Source: Larimichthys crocea
Taxonomy: Eukaryota > Chordata > Actinopteri > Sciaenidae
Direction: 5' to 3'
DNA: 64,000 nt
Assembly (NCBI RefSeq): GCF_000972845.2
Contig: NC_040017.1
Span: 28,042,061-28,106,060, forward strand
Of this stretch, positions 58,491-64,000 are shown one piece after another. Position numbers and translations under genes: made by a program. How positions within the stretch are numbered: the stretch's first letter is position 1; each line of letters starts with the position of its first letter. The notes under the pieces are model-generated. The model saw nothing but the letters and a program-made list of their open reading frames with translations. It was not told where the DNA came from and searched no databases.

Positions 58491-59702
58491 AAATCTGGGT
58501 CTGACTTTTATTCGTAGGTGAGAAATTTTAGACTAATTTAAAGGATTGCAGGTTTTTATAGAGGTCGCTGTTCCCATCATTTAAATAAAGCGATATGTTC
58601 CGCTGACACAGGTCATCGTTCGGCTGTATGCTGTTTCATTTGACGTTTGGCAGAACCGGTTCTGATGGAGGTTTGGTACCACACGTTATTACTCGTCCTT
58701 TCACAGCGGCTGTTTAGCAAACATGTCTCGTAATGGACGCCGCCGTCCCCGCTGCCTCGGAGAAACGGCGGCACAAAACCCGATAATTGAACTCTGTATG
58801 TAATTAGATTAAATGTGCTCGCTCTGGTTCAAAGTTATTTCAGCGATTCATAAAAAAATCGCATTAAACTGGCAGTTACACTAAATCTATTAGTGATTAT
58901 AGTAATTGTAAGCATCGGTCTGTGTTATTAGAGGTGAGCGTTTTGCCTTCAGTGAGCACCCATTATCCGTTTCATCTCCCTCTGTGCCCACCCATTGCTT
59001 TCAATTTACACACACACACACACACTCAGCAGATCCACACACACACACACCTAGTCTCTTGTGTAATTCTTTTGAAGCGCACACACACACACACACACAC
59101 ACAGCGATCGTGCCTCACTTGCGTTGACTTGTTAGCGTTAGCATCAGGTAGTGGCGGCCCCTGCCTCCGCCTTTAATTGCGTTCCCCTCGGCTCCGCCCG
59201 CCTCGCCTGGAGAGTCAACAATCCTCCTCGTGCCTTTGATCTTAACGAGCCTTATTAACTACCATGGCAACTGCAGGGGATTCTGGGACGGCGGCCCTTT
59301 ATTATTGGACAGGAGGGACGGGGACACGCAGCGCTGCTGAGGGACGGCTCAGATCAGGAGGGATTGTGAATCACAATCTCTGAGATAATTGCAACAACTC
59401 AGGTTGTTTTTATTAGTTTATTTCCTTTAAATCAGTGATTTCAGTTTGGTGGTAATAATTGGACTTGTGCTGCAGAGGGACTTTAAGAAGTTGTCTAAGT
59501 GGAGACGCTGTGTCTGATTTAATGTGCAGGACACAAAGACTTAACGGATTTAACGACTGTCGGGTCCGAGGAATCGATCGAGCTCTGCTCTGGCTTTTGA
59601 GGCTTGGTTAATGTCATACAGACTGTCGGCTGAATACAAAGATACAGTTTGATTAATTAACATCTGCCCAATTAAACAGAACCATCCAATTGTGTCAAAT
59701 TT
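58491..59702. other. No gene seen; (CA)n tracts at 59,008-59,102
   Basis: Three CA tracts (59,008-59,025, 59,036-59,051, 59,080-59,102). Remaining DNA shows no recognisable repeat or coding similarity. Confidence 0.5.
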
Positions 59703-60143
59703 TGTAACGGGTGTGAGGTTGGACCCAAGAACAGCACAGACTGAGACCGGGGTTGGAACAGTTCATTGGTAAAACTGCAAAAATCCACAGCAGGTACTCG
59801 GGAAATATTCTCCAACAGAGCCAGCCAAGATAGTCCAACTCTCCAGCAGAAACCTCCGGGGAGGGAATCCAAGAAAACAGGAGACAGACAAGGGCCGAGC
59901 AGGCAGAGGAGTCAGGGACGGGAGGCTGGTCGAGTTACCTGGGCGGGGTCGAGACCGGGGAAGCAATCTGAAGATAAACACACGAGAGCTTAGCATGCTG
60001 CTGAAGACAATTTGGCAGAGACAGAGTGGAAGGCGTGGCTTTAAATCAGGTGAAGGTGGATGCACTGATCAGGTGGGAGGGGCCGGCAGGTGAGTGGAGA
60101 AGTAGTGGCAGGAGGAATAAAAAAACCAGGAGCGAATCATGAC
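59703..60143 (-). mobile_element. Solo LTR (Gypsy-like) with 5-bp TSD
   Basis: On the minus strand the element runs from CGTCATGATTCGC (expected TGTCATGATT, first base changed) to CTTGGGTCCAACCTCACACC and CGTTACA at 59,703. It is flanked by identical AATTT at 59,698-59,702 and 60,144-60,148, the short duplication expected of LTR retrotransposon integration. At 441 bp with no internal genes it is a solo LTR. The end sequence matches a fish Gypsy-type LTR as I remember it. Confidence 0.8.
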
Positions 60144-62052
60144 GAATTTCAAGTGATTTGTCCGATGAACATTTGTTTCCTTCTGCTGCCGCCACGTTCA
60201 CGAGATAAGCGGAGGGTGGCGCCGATTCTCCATTCAGAAAAACAGAAGACGAAGACGCAACAAGGTCAGATCAGATCTGTGTGGAGCCATCAGGGATGAA
60301 TCCAATGAAGAAACAGCTGTTCAGTCATGTGACTATCACAAGATATTTGGGTTTTCGACTGTGGTCTTGTGGTACTTTTTTAAAATCTGAATCAGCTGAA
60401 TAATCCAGAGTGATGACCAATGGGATCTCAATGAGGTAACTTTGACCGGCCAGTGTTTGAGAGGTAAAGGCCAGAAGATCCTGAACTGTTCCTGCAGAAC
60501 TGATGATAGCTCTAAAATGAAGTCCTGGACCTCCGAATGAATGAAAACAAAGTCTGGAGGATTGTCAGACGATATTTGTTCAGGCAGAACGACACAAAAT
60601 TGGCAAACAGAGCTAATATCCGTCTGATTATCTGGATTGAAGCTGAAATGATTAATCAACTGAAGAGTGAATCAGTCAGTTGCAGAAGGTAAATCAACGA
60701 CTGGTTTGATGGTCTAGTTTCTGGCTGCAGTTTCATCAAGCCGAAGAACATCTCTGATTTCAGCGTCTGAAACATGATTAGAAAGTGAAGATGTTCAGAT
60801 TTCAGGCTGCTGGTTGGAAAGTTTTGATTGACATTTTGAGTTTTCAAACCTTTCAAAAGCCAAACAGTTCATCAGGAACATAACTGGCGGATAAAAGTGG
60901 ATTGGATCATGTCCACCATCCAGTACACTGACAGACTCAGACATTCGGGTCGCCCGCTCTTCAAAACGAGCTTCTTAAAATGAACATTGGAGCTGGAAGC
61001 TGCTCGCTAACGCATTAATAATGAATGGAAACTGCAGCAGCACATTAATTGCACTGGAATTCTTTGATGGGATTCCCAACAGGATTCCTGACAGTCTATT
61101 ATGTCTTCCATCAGCGCGGCTCGGGGAAACATGAGGCGACTGTTAAACAGAACTGAGGCACTAATGTGTCTCCGCGTGAGACTCGTCTATCCGCAAACAT
61201 CAGCTCCTGATACATTTTACATGTAACCTCTGGGCTGACGGAGCTTCATTTTGCATTTCATCTGCAGTTATTGTTGCAGTTTTGTGCACTGTCTATGTAA
61301 TATCTCCATCTATTTGTTCAGCGTTCGTCTTTAGACTTAAATGTCAGTCATCTGTCTTCCACACATCCTCTCCAGACTACTTAACTTTTTTAAATGTCGT
61401 ATTTAATTACCGGATTAGTCAAGTTGATTTTTTATTGTTTGATATTTTAGGACTTTTTGAACTTTTAAGTGCTGTGTCCTCTTTGTCTAACATCGTGTCT
61501 GCTTGCTGAATTGTTGCATATTTCACTGCAGTTGACTCATTTAACTGTAGTCCAAGGAGTTTGTAACATAGATGAGAAGATCGGCTTTTCGTTATAGTCA
61601 TTCCTAATATCTACCATCGGGTCCGAGTTCGTCAGATTTACCTGGAAGTTAACGAAACTAAGCCATGGAAACGCTTTGTCCACGAATATTGATTTCCAAT
61701 AGCACCTACTGTTGCAGCATCTACCATGAGGGTCTACTTTCTCGTGAACACAGATGGACGGGGACCAAACACAACCTCTGAACCAGCAGTGAGCTTCTAA
61801 CAGGGAATCCAGTCAGGCCTACTGAGGTGGTTTTCTTGCGAGTGACGACGTCAACGAACGGGAGAACAACTAGATAAACCTTGTATACTGTGATTGTGAT
61901 TGGTTAGTCATAGCAGCAAGATAAACGTACGTCCATCGGAGAGTTGACGTACATCCATCCATCCATCTGAGAAACTCGTCATATTTGATGAGCTTACATG
62001 GTCACAGTTTGGTTCACTTGCACGGTTACGGTAACGTGACATGACTTCTGGT
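60144..62052. other. No gene seen
   Basis: Minus-strand frames at 60,336-60,856 are contiguous with stops between them and resemble no protein I know. AT-rich patch at 61,260-61,620. Nothing else supported. Confidence 0.45.
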
Positions 62053-62530
62053 TAGAGCTGCCACGATTAGTCACGATTCTGTCGACAACTAATTTAGTTG
62101 CGATTTGCAACTTCAGTGAATCCCCGTGAATTCAGGGCGGTGTTGTAATTTTAACCAATCACTGCGATTTTTCCGCAACTTCCGCGCAGTCGGGGGATTA
62201 AACTCGGTAATTTGAACCAATGTGGGTGTGGGAGGATCTCCCCGACGCTGGATGGCCCCCCCTTGGGCACATTTCCGCGACTGGGTCGGCTTGGGGAGGC
62301 TACAGCGCCCGCCCGTCCGCCGTGGACTCTCATTAAAGGGTTAATGAGCTATCATCTTAACTGTTTTCATTTTCAGTTAGCTCATACTTCAAGCTGAAAG
62401 CTAATGGTCTGATCAGCTGCATGCTGGTGCGATAAGCTGCATGTTTTACAGTCAATTTACGTATGATCCGATTAATCGACTAATCGAAAAAACAATCTGT
62501 GATTAGTCGACTATCAAAATAATCGTTTGT
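62053..62530. mobile_element. hAT-type element, second copy, inverted and truncated
   Basis: TAGAGCTGCCACGATTAG at the left corresponds to the right end of the element at 56,519-57,029 in reverse complement. Shared interior includes CAATCACTGCGATTTTTCCG and AATTTACGTATGATCCGATT. The last ten or so bases of the right terminus are missing (it ends AATAATCGTTTGT), and no 8-bp duplication is visible. The central GC-rich part differs from the first copy. Confidence 0.8.
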
Positions 62531-62976
62531 GGACATGAACAGCAGCATTCTGGGTAAGAGTCCTGTGTTTGTTTGACCCATCCATCCAAACTATCCATCT
62601 CTATGGGGACTTCTATGTTTGCTGCCACAGTTATCGGTTCATTACTTAACGATCTTTTCATCACACCGTCATAAAGTCTGTGAATCACCTGATATTCTCA
62701 CGTTAGTTACGTCAGCTACAGTAAGGTGAGTTTTTATGGACGTAGATTTAGAGACACGAGGACAAAAAATCAGCCATGTGTGTGCGGTGACTGAGCGTTT
62801 AGCCAGGCGGTGAAACAGTCAGTGAAACAGTCAGCGGGTGGAGCAGTCAGGCGTTCAGACATTGGGGTTGAGATGGTGGTAATTGTGGTTCTCTGCCTGC
62901 TGATAGCTGCTCTCATCATTTCTATCTGTGAGCCCATTTACACAGCCGTGTTTCACATTTAGCTCTGATAGGCTGC

Positions 62977-63014
<38 letters not shown>

Positions 63015-63291
63015 TGCACTGTGCAAGCTCAGAACAGTCTGCTGAGCGACAACAGCACATAAAACGTTATGTCACACACACTTTACTCTGTTAAACACAC
63101 ACACACACACACACACACAAAGTAACTCAGTTTTGCAGTCAAAGAAGATTTGCTTCATTTCTTTGTAGTTTGAATATTTTTCTGGTCATTATTTTGTCTC
63201 TATCAGCTCTAACAGCAGATGATGACAGGAAGTGAAAGGTCTTATAAAAAGTTGGATTATACTGGTGTGCAGATGTTTGAACTCATATAGA

Positions 63292-63331
<40 letters not shown>

Positions 63332-63341
63332 TGTCTTTTAC
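62531..63341. other. No gene seen; three microsatellites
   Basis: CA tracts at 62,978-63,011 and 63,095-63,119 and a GT tract at 63,294-63,329. Nothing else recognisable. Confidence 0.5.
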
Positions 63342-63718
63342 ATGTCTCACATACCTCCCTTAGGGGCCTCTGATGTACTGAGGCTGGCAGGGAGAGACAA
63401 TTATAAATTAGTGGTACAAGGACAGGAGAGACAGGCTATGGGATATGAAATATAATGTTCATTACTGAGCAGAAAAACAACTAAAGGAATGTTGTGATAT
63501 TATCTGTAACGGTGGGGAGGTGTCCGAGCCCATTGTTGAACAATGTATAAGAACCAACAGTTAGAGCTCCTCGAGGAGCCTTTTCTCTGTGACCCCTGTG
63601 TCTTGCACTGTTAAAACGCTCCTTCTTGTACAAGAATGATAAATTCAACTTAAACTTTGATACTTTGAATCCGGTCCTCCTTATTCAAGGGTTCTTCTTT
63701 TAAAAAAAGTCTCGTAAC
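63342..63718 (+). mobile_element. Candidate solo LTR
   Basis: The block ends AAAGTCTCGTAACA, a plausible LTR 3' terminus, and contains a TATA-like AATGTATAAGAACC, a TGACCCCTGTGTCTTGCAC phrase and AATGATAAAT as a possible poly(A) signal, in the order expected of U3-R-U5. The 5' terminus is uncertain (TGTCTCACAT at 63,342 or TGTTGTGATA near 63,491) and no target-site duplication was found. Confidence 0.4.
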
Positions 63719-64000
63719 AAGAGGAGTGTGAGACGAGGAGCGACCAAACTCCAGCTAAAGATGTTCTGGTTCCAGGTTTGGCACCTTCAAACTCAGACGC
63801 TTTAGGTAACTTTCAAAGATCATCTCTGTACTATAAGAAGCACATAACATGTAGATGATGTTTTGGTGACTGGTTTAAACTCATCAGATGTGACGTGTTT
63901 CTCAAGCTTTATTTTGAAAGTCTAACTTAGTGTTGACACTGATTGATGTCGCTAACCAAAATGATGCTACAGCGTCTGAGTTTGGAGCGACTGATCGAGC
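63719..64000. other. No gene seen
   Basis: Nothing recognisable to the end of the window. Confidence 0.4.

Noticed and set aside
1..64000. CRISPR arrays, bacterial operons or viral genomes
   Set aside because: No regularly spaced short repeats with unique spacers, no ribosome-binding-site-led gene strings, and no intact viral genes; all direct repeats are microsatellites, minisatellites or transposon relics.

Overview
The window looks like nuclear chromosomal DNA of a ray-finned (probably percomorph) fish. It has no recognisable intact protein-coding gene, rRNA or tRNA gene, operon structure or CRISPR array. All long open frames are short, start anywhere and lack a recognisable domain, apart from two decayed retrotransposon reverse-transcriptase remnants. 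Dense (CA)n microsatellites, polypurine tracts and many short interspersed repeats of types I know from teleost genomes point to a large intron or an intergenic stretch. Three very short pieces look exon-like by splice signals plus an open frame; they are weak candidates only.

Layout. 1-23.4 kb: unique AT-moderate DNA with scattered transposon relics (a GGTCCAGTGTG-type element at 2.4 kb, a 'TATATAGCGCC' repeat at 9.5 kb, CACTGTAAAA-type elements at 13.8 and 22.3 kb, a LINE fragment with a YADD motif at 16.5 kb, a 590-bp element with inverted ends at 18.4 kb). 23.4-23.8 kb: one arm of a ~360-bp inverted repeat whose partner lies at 57.9-58.2 kb. 23,980-36,301 and 36,312-48,906: the same ~12.4 kb in direct orientation, separated by exactly ten Ns. 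The second copy has frequent small indels up to about 48,236 and then becomes clean. 48.9-64 kb: unique DNA with a hAT-type element with a perfect 8-bp target-site duplication (56.5 kb), a second inverted copy of it (62.05 kb), a solo LTR with a perfect 5-bp duplication (59.7 kb), further LTR-like repeats (55.7 and 63.3 kb) and more (CA)n tracts.

The most important observation is the 12-kb duplication. The seam coincides exactly with the N gap, the right-hand contig repeats the end of the left-hand contig with a few percent of substitutions, and the interposed copy has an indel-rich profile like an uncorrected long read. I read it as a probable false duplication (unmerged allelic contigs plus gap filling), not as a biological tandem duplication, but a real duplication cannot be excluded from sequence alone. 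I found no convincing new biological system; the remaining findings are repeat biology and exon candidates.
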